Position numbers and translations under genes: made by a program
Notes under the pieces: model-generated
What the model saw: only the letters and a program-made list of their open reading frames with translations
Database searches by the model: none
What the model was told of the DNA's origin: nothing
Assembly (NCBI GenBank): GCA_934644965.1
Contig: CAKUDG010000023.1
Coordinates: 1-59,362 of the forward strand
Direction of reading: 5' to 3'
DNA length: 59,362 bases
Source: an uncultured Victivallales bacterium
GTDB taxonomy: Bacteria; Verrucomicrobiota; Lentisphaeria; Victivallales; UBA1829
Part shown: positions 15,887 through 23,967 of the stretch, piece by piece
How positions within the stretch are numbered: position 1 is the stretch's first letter
Layout of the letters: the number at the start of each line of letters is the position of its first letter

Positions 15887-17995
15887 TCAGGGATCCTGAA
15901 GCGGGGCTGCATTTTCGGGAGATTCCGATACGCCTGAAGACTCTTCTGCCGCCGCGGGAGGAGATCCGGCGGGGACGCCCCCGTCCTCCGTTCGTTCCGA
16001 ATCCGATGGAGAGAAAGCGGCGGCTGCCGGGGGAGTAGAAAACGGGGAAGAAGGCGAGGAACTCTTCAAGGCGTTCCGGTAAAGGACGATCTCCGGCATG
16101 ACCATTTCCAGGAAGGAATTGAGGATGAAGAAACGAGGACCGGAAAGGAGCCTGGCGGGAGTCGGCGGAAGGGAGTCTCCTCCGCCGAAGACGAGCATTT
16201 CCCCGGCAGGAAAGCTCCCGGTCGATGGAATATGGCGCGGACGGTTGAAAATCCAGTCCAGACGCCGCATAAGAGGCGAACGCCCTGACATGTCGTAAAT
16301 AAAGGAACAATCCACATAATAGTCGCATTCCGGGATTTTTCCGGGATTCTCAAGTGCATTGAATTCTCTCCACCGCCCGTATGGCAGCATGACGGTCCGG
16401 TAGCTGACCGGGTACATCGCGCGTCCGACGGAAGCCCCCTCCGGCAGATTCCCCGCACACCATTCCGACGCCTCCAGACGCGTGTTTTTCGCCAGCATCA
16501 CCCAGTCCATCGCCAGAGAATACCACACACCCGCCGCCAGAACCGCCCCCAGCAGCAGACGTCTCAGCCAGACCCGCCTCACCGCCTCCAGACAGAATAC
16601 CGCCAGAATGCAGAGCAAGGGAAGCGCCGGAAGCATATACCTGTCCGAAGACGCCACGATGGAGGTGGAGGCCAGATAGAAATACAGAAAGACCGCAGCC
16701 AGAAGCGGAAGTGTCTCCCGCCTCGGGCGGAACAGCGCAAACAGAACGGAAATCAGGAACAGAGGCACTGTCAGCAGACCGATATGGAAGAAAATTCCGT
16801 CTATGGAAAAGCAGGCGACATATTCCAGGAAGGCAAGAATTCTGTTCCGGTCCCCCATCAGTCTGGAAACAAGAGTGATGTCATGAAAGAAACGTGCCGA
16901 ATCCGTCAGCCAGGAGAAATTGAAGATCGTGAACACGGCAAGGGACATTCCCCCCGCTCCGCAAAGAGCCAGGAACTCCCCCTTCATTTCCTTTGATCCC
17001 AGGAGCTGTTTCCAAGCTCCGGCACTTCTCCATTTTTCCGGGAAATAACGCGCCAGGAAGTAGCCTGCCGGCAGGACCGCGTACAAGGCGGCCGTATATT
17101 TGGTTCCCACGGCCAGCCCGAGCGCCGCACCTGCGGCAAGATAAAATCGCCATTTTCCCGAACGGTAGGCCAGGACGGAAAAAAGCAGAACGGCCAGCAG
17201 CCAGAAACAGGAGGGCATTTCGGTCTTGATCACTTTGGCTGTCAGGGCGTAGAAAGGGACTGTGGCGAGGAGAGCGGCGGCGGCGAGAGCGGGAACGACC
17301 CTCCCCGTCAGGATTTTCACGGAAAAGAAGAGCAGCACAATTCCCCCCAGCGCCATGCAGCAGGTGAGGAAACGGCCCGCGAGATAAAGTCTGCCCGCCG
17401 TCTCCGGATTCCGGAGTCCCGACAGGGTATTCAGATCCATCGGCAGATATCCGGCGAGGGCGGCCGCGGCCAGAGCGGAGGCGATCTGATAATGATAAAA
17501 CTGCCCGTATATGTACGCTCCCGGCTGGAGGGTGCGGTTCTTCACCATGGTGCTGATGGTTTTCAGCGTGAACTGTTCATCGGGGTGATAACTGCGCAGC
17601 TGGTCGAGGAAGGGTGAGAAGCGGCTCCGGGCGCTGTTTTCCTCCTCCCCGGTTTCCCCGGAGAATTCGCTTCTTTCATACGATCCTGCGGCAAGGAACT
17701 GTTCCAGTTCGGGCAGATGGTTTTCGAGGACAGTCTTTCCTCCCAGTTCCGTTTCCATCCGTTCCCGGGAGGGAATGCCGCAGTCGATTCCCAGGAACAC
17801 ATGAAATGCGGCGAAGAGCAGGATCAGGAGGAAAAGGCATTTCTGAATTCTGTTCATCATGGGACAGTCTGGTCTTTCTTTTCTGGATGAAAATTGAATT
17901 TTTTCTTCTTGCATTCCGTCTGCCGAGGACCGGAGAAGAGTCTCCGGAGAAAGGGCTGACGCCGGGAGATCCCGTTGTCTGACATTTTCCGGCAT
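15887..17995 (-). CDS. GT-C family glycosyltransferase (PMT_2/ArnT-like)
   Basis: Integral membrane protein with about 11-12 helices and the GT-C arrangement: a first helix (about residue 48), a large first periplasmic loop, then a dense helix array. The first loop contains YHPDEQFTLKTI, with an acidic residue in the loop where GT-C enzymes bind metal or polyprenyl-phosphate. YIYGQFYHYQI precedes helix 2 and GTKYTAALYAVLPAGYF lies in the core. Such enzymes transfer sugars from polyprenyl-phosphate carriers to lipids, glycans or proteins. The last 60 residues are Ser/Pro/Glu-rich. The start is uncertain: no candidate ATG (17995, 17914, 17860) has a strong ribosome binding site; ATG 17860 lies directly before the first helix. 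The longest form is listed because a promoter candidate lies just upstream of it. Confidence 0.75.
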   Translation of the reverse strand: MPENVRQRDLPASALSPETLLRSSADGMQEEKIQFSSRKERPDCPMMNRIQKCLFLLILLFAAFHVFLGIDCGIPSRERMETELGGKTVLENHLPELEQFLAAGSYERSEFSGETGEEENSARSRFSPFLDQLRSYHPDEQFTLKTISTMVKNRTLQPGAYIYGQFYHYQIASALAAAALAGYLPMDLNTLSGLRNPETAGRLYLAGRFLTCCMALGGIVLLFFSVKILTGRVVPALAAAALLATVPFYALTAKVIKTEMPSCFWLLAVLLFSVLAYRSGKWRFYLAAGAALGLAVGTKYTAALYAVLPAGYFLARYFPEKWRSAGAWKQLLGSKEMKGEFLALCGAGGMSLAVFTIFNFSWLTDSARFFHDITLVSRLMGDRNRILAFLEYVACFSIDGIFFHIGLLTVPLFLISVLFALFRPRRETLPLLAAVFLYFYLASTSIVASSDRYMLPALPLLCILAVFCLEAVRRVWLRRLLLGAVLAAGVWYSLAMDWVMLAKNTRLEASEWCAGNLPEGASVGRAMYPVSYRTVMLPYGRWREFNALENPGKIPECDYYVDCSFIYDMSGRSPLMRRLDWIFNRPRHIPSTGSFPAGEMLVFGGGDSLPPTPARLLSGPRFFILNSFLEMVMPEIVLYRNALKSSSPSSPFSTPPAAAAFSPSDSERTEDGGVPAGSPPAAAEESSGVSESPENAAPLQDP

Positions 17996-18034
17996 TGCAA
18001 CATCTTTGCAATCGTCGGAATCTTTGCATTTTTT

Positions 18035-18062
18035 ACAGTAATTCAGATCCCGGTCTTGTCAA
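18035..18062 (-). promoter_or_regulatory. Candidate promoter of the GT-C gene
   Basis: TTGACA (-35, 18057-18062 on the minus strand) with TACTGT (-10, 18035-18040) at 16 bp. The -35 is perfect, the -10 weak. It sits about 40 nt before the 17995 start. Confidence 0.4.
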
Positions 18063-18201
18063 ACGGCTTTCTCTATTCTTCCGGGATGAAAATGAACAGG
18101 GCATCTTTTCCATGCTCCTGTAAAAAATGCCCCGTTCCCCCTCTCTCCCTCCGGAACAGATGAAATTCAGCAAATTGCCCCCATCCCCGTTCGGAATAAA
18201 C

Positions 18202-18230
18202 TTGAATAAAAGCCAAGGAAGAAGTACATT
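18202..18230 (+). promoter_or_regulatory. Candidate promoter of the metK operon
   Basis: TTGAAT (18202-18207) and TACATT (18225-18230) with a 17-bp spacer, about 75 nt before ATG 18306. The leader between them and the gene is AT-rich and shows none of the conserved core of the known SAM or SAH riboswitches that I can recognise. The rest of 17996-18305 holds only this and the divergent promoter. Confidence 0.45.
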
Positions 18231-18305
18231 AATCGGGAATGGAAAGAAAAAAATCATAGTTCAATACAACGAATCCATACAATCAAGAAAGAAGGTTGAC
18301 TTTTC

Positions 18306-19688
18306 ATGAGCAAGATCCACGCAGATCACATCTTCACTTCGGAATCCGTTTCCGAAGGACATCCCGACAAAGTATGTGACCAGATCTCCGATGCCGTTCT
18401 TGACGCCTGCCTGGCACAGGATCCGGACAGCCGCGTCGCCTGTGAAACATTGTGTACGACGGATCTGATTGTGATCTCAGGAGAAATCACCACGAAGGCG
18501 AAAATCAACTGGGAAGAACTCGCCCGCGGCGTGGTCCGCGACATCGGCTATCAGGACCGCTCCATCGGCTTTTCGGCGGACGACTGCAAAGTGGTGCTCT
18601 GCATTCACGCCCAGTCTCCAGACATTTCCCAGGGCGTCACCGCCGGGGAAGGACTCCACAAGGAACAGGGCGCCGGAGATCAGGGCATGATGTTCGGCTA
18701 TGCAAGCAATGAAACGAAGGAACTTATGCCTGCCACGGCACTCTATTCGCACCGGATCGTGGAGGAACTGGCGCGCCTGCGGAAGACCCAGCCGAAGAAA
18801 TATTCCTTCCTGCGGCCCGATGCAAAAAGTCAGGTTTCCATGGAATACCGGAACGGGAAACCGGTCCGGGTGACGACGATTGTCGTTTCCCATCAGCATA
18901 CGCCGGACATGAAAAGCGCCGATCTGGAAAAACTGGTCAAGGATGTGGTGAAGAAAGTCATACCCGCGCAGTTCCTGGGCAAAGACATTGTCTACCACAT
19001 CAACCCGACCGGACGTTTCGTGGTGGGCGGACCTCACGGTGACACAGGGCTGACCGGACGCAAAATCATCGTCGACACCTACGGCGGAGTCGGTTCGCAC
19101 GGAGGAGGAGCCTTCTCCGGGAAGGATCCCTCCAAGGTGGACCGTTCCGCAGCTTATATGTGCCGTTACATCGCCAAGAACATTGTCGCGGCCGGACTGG
19201 CGGAGAAATGCGAAATCCAGGTGGCTTACGCCATCGGCGTGGCGGAACCGCTTTCCATCAATGTCGACACCTATGGAACGGGCAGATTTGAAGACGACGC
19301 CGTCCTGGAGAAGATTGTCCGCAAAGTCTTTCAGATGACTCCGGAAAGCATTGTCAGGACTCTGGATCTCAAGCACCCCGGAGGCCAGTGGTCCTACCGC
19401 GCCGCCGCCTCCTACGGCCATTTCGGAAGAGACATCTTCCCCTGGGAAAAAACGGACAAAATCGAAGCTCTTCAGGCTGCGGCTGCGGAATTCGCCGCAC
19501 CCGCCGCGGCTTCCTCCTCCTCCGCCGCTGAAAATGGAAAAGGAAAGGCGTCCGCGAAGAAGGCGGCTCCCGCCCCTCGTGGAGGAAAAACGACGGCAAA
19601 GGCGCCTTCCGCAGCATCAAAGACCACCTCCGCCGCCGGGAAAAAAACTTCTGCAAAGAAAAAAGCCGCGGCGAAGGCAAAGAAATAA
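18306..19688 (+). CDS. metK: S-adenosylmethionine synthetase with a lysine-rich C-terminal tail
   Basis: Makes SAM from methionine and ATP in the cytosol. The core (residues 1-389) is a full MetK: SEGHPDK at 16-22, GAGDQGMMFGYA from about 122 (ATP loop), FVVGGPHGDTGLTGRKI, and GGGAFSGKDPSKVDRSAAY from about 265. Family members usually end near residue 385-395. Here 71 more residues follow: an Ala/Ser stretch (390-408), then about 52 residues with 15 Lys, one Arg and many Ala/Thr/Ser/Pro, with almost no acidic residues, like histone H1 or Hc1-type tails. The frame is intact and the stop is followed 20 nt later by the next gene. AAGAAGG precedes the ATG. First gene of the methyl-cycle operon. 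Confidence 0.95.
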   Translation: MSKIHADHIFTSESVSEGHPDKVCDQISDAVLDACLAQDPDSRVACETLCTTDLIVISGEITTKAKINWEELARGVVRDIGYQDRSIGFSADDCKVVLCIHAQSPDISQGVTAGEGLHKEQGAGDQGMMFGYASNETKELMPATALYSHRIVEELARLRKTQPKKYSFLRPDAKSQVSMEYRNGKPVRVTTIVVSHQHTPDMKSADLEKLVKDVVKKVIPAQFLGKDIVYHINPTGRFVVGGPHGDTGLTGRKIIVDTYGGVGSHGGGAFSGKDPSKVDRSAAYMCRYIAKNIVAAGLAEKCEIQVAYAIGVAEPLSINVDTYGTGRFEDDAVLEKIVRKVFQMTPESIVRTLDLKHPGGQWSYRAAASYGHFGRDIFPWEKTDKIEALQAAAAEFAAPAAASSSSAAENGKGKASAKKAAPAPRGGKTTAKAPSAASKTTSAAGKKTSAKKKAAAKAKK

Positions 19689-19708
19689 AAAGAATGAAGT
19701 GATGTGAA

Positions 19709-20767
19709 ATGACGGAATCCGCTTCATCAGTCAAAGTGCTCGGCTTCGGCTCCGCTCTTCTGGACGTGCTGGCCCGGGTGGATGAGGAATTCATCCCGGA
19801 ATTCGCCGGAGGAGAAAAGGGGGGAATGGTCATGACGGATGCGGACTCTCTCGACCGCATGATCCGCCATGCCTCCGGACGGGACACCGCCCCGGAACCG
19901 CCGGCGCGTGCGATCGGGGGATCGGCCTGCAATACCCTTTTCGGGCTGGCGCATCTGGGAATGAAGACCTCGCTTCTGGCCAAAGTCGGGAACGACGAGG
20001 AAGGAGCATATTACAAAGCATCCTACCGGTCCATCGGGGGAGATCTCTCGGCCTTCAAGACGCATCCGCAGATGCGGACGGGACGCTGTCTGAGCCTGAT
20101 TACCCCGGATTCGGAACGGACCATGCGTACAGATCTTGCCGCGGCTTCGACATTGGAACCGGATGAAATCACGGAAGATGATTTCCGTGGCATCACCCAT
20201 CTCCACGTTGAAGGGTACATGCTGTTCAATTTCCCGGTGTTTGAACGGGTGATGAAACTGGCGAAGACGGCGCAGTGCACGGTGAGTCTGGATCTCGCGT
20301 CGTTTGAAATCGTGAGAATCTTCCGGGAACGTCTGCCCGGCATACTCGGAGAATACGTGGATCTTCTTTTCGCCAATGAGGACGAAGCCCGCGAATTCTG
20401 CGGAATGAGGGAAGAAGACTTTGATCCCGCGGCGGCGGCGGACCGTCTGGCGGAATACTGCCCGACGGTCTGTGTAAAACTGGGTTCCGCAGGCGCTCTG
20501 ATCCGCTCCGCAGGCCCGGTCTATACGGAAGTTGCGGCGGAGAAGGCCAATGCGGTGGACACCACCGGTGCCGGAGATCTGTGGCAGGCGGGATTCCTGT
20601 ACGGATATCTGAACGGTTTTCCTCACGAAATCTCCGGGAAAATGGCATCGGCGACCGGAGCGGAGGTTGTACAGGTCATTGGAGCAGCCCTCCCGCCGGA
20701 GCGCTGGGAAGTTCTCCGGGGGAAATTCAGATCTCTGGAATCAAATTCGAATAGAAAAGGATCATGA
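19709..20767 (+). CDS. PfkB family sugar/nucleoside kinase, probable adenosine kinase
   Basis: Ribokinase-fold kinase of 352 residues. The N-terminal PfkB region contains GFGSALLD and GGSACNTLFGLAHLGMKTSLLAKVG. The C-terminal signature AVDTTGAGDLWQAGFLYG carries the catalytic Asp and anion hole (about residues 290-307). It sits between metK and ahcY with spacings of 20 and 4 nt. Adenosine is the product of AhcY and must be removed to pull the reaction forward, so phosphorylation of adenosine to AMP is the likely role. PfkB members are hard to split by sequence alone, so another nucleoside or sugar substrate is possible. Confidence 0.85.
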   Translation: MTESASSVKVLGFGSALLDVLARVDEEFIPEFAGGEKGGMVMTDADSLDRMIRHASGRDTAPEPPARAIGGSACNTLFGLAHLGMKTSLLAKVGNDEEGAYYKASYRSIGGDLSAFKTHPQMRTGRCLSLITPDSERTMRTDLAAASTLEPDEITEDDFRGITHLHVEGYMLFNFPVFERVMKLAKTAQCTVSLDLASFEIVRIFRERLPGILGEYVDLLFANEDEAREFCGMREEDFDPAAAADRLAEYCPTVCVKLGSAGALIRSAGPVYTEVAAEKANAVDTTGAGDLWQAGFLYGYLNGFPHEISGKMASATGAEVVQVIGAALPPERWEVLRGKFRSLESNSNRKGS

Positions 20768-20771
20768 CAGA

Positions 20772-22244
20772 ATGACGAAGAAAACGACCGGGAAAACAAA
20801 CACCGGGAAAACTGCCGGGAAGAAAACTGCCGGGAAAACAGCGGACTATCAAATCAGGGATCTTTCTCTTGCCGAATTCGGCAGGAAGGAAATGGATATT
20901 GCGGAAAAGGAAATGCCCGGTCTGATGGCGACACGGGCGAAATATGGGAAGTCCAAGCCCCTGAAGGGCGTGAAAATCATGGGCAGTCTGCACATGACGA
21001 TTCAGACCGCGGTCCTGATCGAAACGCTCCGGGAACTCGGCGCAGACGTCCGCTGGTGTTCCTGTAACATTTTTTCGACCCAGGACCACGCCGCCGCCGC
21101 GGTGGCAAAAGCAGGGGTGCCGGTTTTTGCCTGGAAGGGGGAGACACTGGAAGAATATTGGGAATGCACCCTCAACGCCATCACGTGGCCGGACGGTTCC
21201 GGACCGGATCAGATTGTCGATGACGGCGGCGACGCAACTCTTCTCATCCACTGGGGAGTCAAAGCGGAAAAAGACCCCTCGTTTCTTGAGCGCAAGCCTG
21301 CCTCGGAGGAGGAGGGCGTCATTCTCAGGCTGCTGAAACGGACCTTGAAGGAAAACCCGCAGCGCTGGTCGGAAGTGGCGAAACACGTCCGCGGCGTTTC
21401 CGAGGAAACAACCACGGGGGTGCACAGGCTCCTGCAGATGGAGGAAAAAGGCGAACTGCTTTTCCCCGCCATCAATGTGAACGACTCCGTCACCAAATCC
21501 AAGTTCGACAACATCTACGGCTGCAGGCACTCGCTTACGGACGGAATCAAACGGGCGCTGGATGTGATGCTTTCCGGGAAACTCGCGGTGGTCTGCGGAT
21601 ATGGAGACGTCGGCAAAGGCTGTGCGGAAGCGTTGAAAAACGAGCGTGCACGCGTCATTGTCACGGAAGTCGACCCCATCTGCGCGCTTCAGGCCTGCAT
21701 GGCGGGATTCCAGGTGGCGACCGTTGAAGACGCCCTGCCCTATGCGGATCTCTATGTCACCACCACGGGCAACTGCCATATCATCACTGCCGAACATATG
21801 AAAAAGATGAAGGATCAGGCGATCGTCTGCAACATCGGCCATTTCGACAACGAAATCGAAGTCGCCGCCCTGAAGAAAATCAAGGGAATCCAAATCACGG
21901 AAATCAAGGGCAGCGAATGCCCCGTCCACAAATATACCTTCCCGGACGGGCATTCAATTTATCTCCTTGCCGAAGGCCGTCTCGTCAACCTCGGATGCGC
22001 CACGGGGCATCCGAACTTCGTCATGAGCTGCTCCTTCTCCAATCAGACTCTCGCACAGATCGAACTGGCAGGGAAAAAACATAAAATCGGAGTCACGCGC
22101 CTGCCGAAAAAGCTGGACGAGGAAGTCGCCGCTCTTCATCTGGCGAAACTCGGAGCCAAACTCACAAAGCTCACCCGCGAACAGGCCGACTATATCGGTG
22201 TGAATCCGGAAGGCCCCTATAAACCGGAACACTACCGCTATTGA
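20772..22244 (+). CDS. ahcY: Adenosylhomocysteinase with a basic N-terminal extension
   Basis: Splits S-adenosylhomocysteine into homocysteine and adenosine, using bound NAD. Features: SLHMTIQTAVLIETL and CNIFSTQDHAAAA in the substrate domain, DDGGDATL, ETTTGVHRL, NVNDSVTKSKFDN (with the active-site Lys), the NAD loop GYGDVGKGCAEALK (about residue 276) and the C-terminal GPYKPEHYRY that reaches into the neighbouring subunit. The first 23 or so residues are an extra segment of Lys/Thr/Gly repeats (TGKT, AGKT, AGKK) before the normal start DYQIRDLSLAEFG. ATG 20772 is 4 nt after the kinase stop with AAAAGG upstream; the frame continues to 20667 inside the kinase gene, which is not the start. Length 490 is at the upper end for the family because of the head. 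Confidence 0.95.
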   Translation: MTKKTTGKTNTGKTAGKKTAGKTADYQIRDLSLAEFGRKEMDIAEKEMPGLMATRAKYGKSKPLKGVKIMGSLHMTIQTAVLIETLRELGADVRWCSCNIFSTQDHAAAAVAKAGVPVFAWKGETLEEYWECTLNAITWPDGSGPDQIVDDGGDATLLIHWGVKAEKDPSFLERKPASEEEGVILRLLKRTLKENPQRWSEVAKHVRGVSEETTTGVHRLLQMEEKGELLFPAINVNDSVTKSKFDNIYGCRHSLTDGIKRALDVMLSGKLAVVCGYGDVGKGCAEALKNERARVIVTEVDPICALQACMAGFQVATVEDALPYADLYVTTTGNCHIITAEHMKKMKDQAIVCNIGHFDNEIEVAALKKIKGIQITEIKGSECPVHKYTFPDGHSIYLLAEGRLVNLGCATGHPNFVMSCSFSNQTLAQIELAGKKHKIGVTRLPKKLDEEVAALHLAKLGAKLTKLTREQADYIGVNPEGPYKPEHYRY

Positions 22245-22377
22245 CGCATTTGACGTTGCGCTCCGGATTTGTGCACTACGCTCTCTCCGGATGAGGATGA
22301 GGATTCCCGCCCTTCCTTCCCTCCTCTTCTCTCGGGAACGATGGAACGGGCGGATCAAATCGGATCGTCCATAGGGT

Positions 22378-22422
22378 AAAAAAAGCCGCCGGATTTCTTT
22401 TCAGAAACCCGGCGGCTTTTTT
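22378..22422. terminator. Bidirectional rho-independent terminator
   Basis: Perfect GCCGCCGG/CCGGCGGC stem (22385-22392 with 22409-22416), with an A-run before and a six-T run after it, so it works in both directions. It ends the metK-ahcY operon on the plus strand and the isomerase gene from the minus strand. The rest of 22245-22584 has no supported gene. Confidence 0.9.
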
Positions 22423-22584
22423 CTGCTTCTTCCGGAAGGGCCTCCGGAGCGGCAGGAAATAAAACGAGGTGTAAAGAACGTCTTATGATGAGAAAAGAGT
22501 CACAGCGAGAGTCTCCTCCGCCGGGGCTTCGATGCATCCACTTTCCCCACTCTGGGAAACGACGGGGAGAGTCTTTTTCCTCCT

Positions 22585-23583
22585 TCACTCCTTAGTGAAG
22601 ACGGAATCGAACTGTTGAGCGGAGGGGCTGAAATCCAGTTTGCGAGTGAAGGCGCAGGCATCTTTTGCGCCATACTCGCGGTCCATACCGCAGTCCTCCC
22701 ATTCGACGGAGAGAGGGCCCTTGTATCCGATGCGGTTCAGTGCGCGGATGATGGATTCAAAATCGACTTGCCCATGACCGGGGCTTCTGAAATCCCATCC
22801 TCTGCGGTGATCGCCAAAATTGAGATGGGAAGAAAGGATGCCATTGCGTCCGTCGAGCTGACGTGCGGCGTCTTTGATATGGCAGTGGTAAATTCTGTCC
22901 GGGAATTCGTCGATGAAACGGACCGGGTCGATCATCTGCCAGTAGAGATGACTGGGATCGAAATTGAATCCGAATTCCGGACGGTAGTCCAGAGCTTCGA
23001 GAGCGCGTCGTGCCGTATGGATGTCAAACGCGATTTCCGTGGGATGAACTTCCAGCGCGAATTTGACGCCGTATTTGCCGAATTCATCCAGAATCGGATG
23101 GAACTGCCGTGCGAAGTATTTGAATCCCTCGTCAATGGCATCGGGTGCCACGGGCGGATAACTGTAGAAAAGATGCCAGATCGGAGAACCGGTAAAACCG
23201 GTCACGACATTGACTCCGAAATTCTTTGCCGCTTTCGGAGTGAGTTTCAAATTTTCGACCGCCCATTCGCGTTTGGCCTCCGCATTTCCCGCACAGCGGG
23301 CCGGAGCAAAGGCATCGGAACGGGCATCGTTGTTCGGATCGCAGACCAGCTGTCCGGAAGCATGATTGCTGATGGCAAAACAGTTCAAGCCGTATTTTTC
23401 CAGAATCTGCCGTTTCCCGGCGCAGTATTCCGGAGAGACGGCCGCCTGTTCAATATCGAAATGATCTCCGAATCCGGCAAGTTCGAGTCCGTCATATCCG
23501 AAATCCGCGGCTTTTCTGCAGAGAGTTTCAAAAGGGATGTCGCTCCACTGCGCGGTGAAAAGGGTCACAGGTCTGCTGCTCAT
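22585..23583 (-). CDS. TIM-barrel sugar phosphate isomerase/epimerase (xylose isomerase-like, AP2 family)
   Basis: Member of the large AP_endonuc_2 / sugar isomerase-epimerase family (332 residues). Metal-site residues are visible at the expected strands: E in FALEVHPTE, D and H in NFDPSHLYWQ, H in IYHCHIKDAA and E in LSVEWED. GYDGLELAGFGDHF is an early barrel strand and CFAISNHASGQLV the next. The start at 23583 has GGAGGA at 7 nt; the frame is open a further five codons to 23598. Exact substrate (inosose, hexulose or polyol) cannot be read from sequence. Two ordinary nearby genes give no pathway context. Confidence 0.87.
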   Translation of the reverse strand: MSSRPVTLFTAQWSDIPFETLCRKAADFGYDGLELAGFGDHFDIEQAAVSPEYCAGKRQILEKYGLNCFAISNHASGQLVCDPNNDARSDAFAPARCAGNAEAKREWAVENLKLTPKAAKNFGVNVVTGFTGSPIWHLFYSYPPVAPDAIDEGFKYFARQFHPILDEFGKYGVKFALEVHPTEIAFDIHTARRALEALDYRPEFGFNFDPSHLYWQMIDPVRFIDEFPDRIYHCHIKDAARQLDGRNGILSSHLNFGDHRRGWDFRSPGHGQVDFESIIRALNRIGYKGPLSVEWEDCGMDREYGAKDACAFTRKLDFSPSAQQFDSVFTKE

Positions 23584-23737
23584 TGTTTCATCCTCCATAT
23601 TGCGTTTTCAAGCATTCGAGTTTCATTTTCCAGGGGGCAATATATCTCCGCTTTCACGCCTCCGCAAGGAAATGCAATGTGAATTTCCATGTCCGGAGAA
23701 AAAGAAGGGGAAAGGGGAGGAAGCAAGGAGAAAAAAA

Positions 23738-23812
23738 TGGAGCGAGCGAAGGGGATCGAACCCTCGACAATCACGTTGGCAACGTGATGCTCTACCACTG
23801 AGCTACGCTCGC
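23738..23812 (-). tRNA. tRNA-Gly (anticodon GCC)
   Basis: On the minus strand the 7-bp acceptor arm pairs GCGAGCG (23806-23812) with CGCTCGC (23742-23748). The D arm (AGCTCAGTGGTAGAGC), the anticodon arm TCACGTTGCCAACGTGA with GCC at the anticodon, and the T arm GAGGGTTCGATCCCC are all standard. CCA is encoded (23738-23740). Total 75 nt with CCA. Confidence 0.97.
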
Positions 23813-23828
23813 ATTTCCGATATGCCTC

Positions 23829-23858
23829 TTAATATGCCTCTCATCCGGGAAAATTCAA
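23829..23858 (-). promoter_or_regulatory. Candidate tRNA-Gly promoter
   Basis: TTGAAT (-35, 23853-23858 on minus) and TATTAA (-10, 23829-23834), 18 bp apart, about 17 nt before the tRNA. The -10 lies within a 12-bp-spaced direct repeat, ATATGCCTCT (23820-23829 and 23832-23841). Confidence 0.4.
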
Positions 23859-23967
23859 GCTTGAAATGAAGAAAAAAAAGCTTTTTTCGCACGCGGGAGC
23901 CCGAACTTGACGCAGTTACAGGAGCGGAACTGTTTTCCCTCTGATCTTACGGATTTTTCACGGTGCC

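Noticed and set aside
15012..16328. 438-codon open frame on the minus strand spanning two genes
   Set aside because: It overlaps two well-supported genes and the promoter between them; its peptide is Arg/Ser/Phe-rich with no family pattern.
18231..18305. SAM riboswitch in the metK leader
   Set aside because: No conserved aptamer core (SAM-I, -II, -III or SAH types) could be recognised, and no terminator hairpin lies before the ATG.
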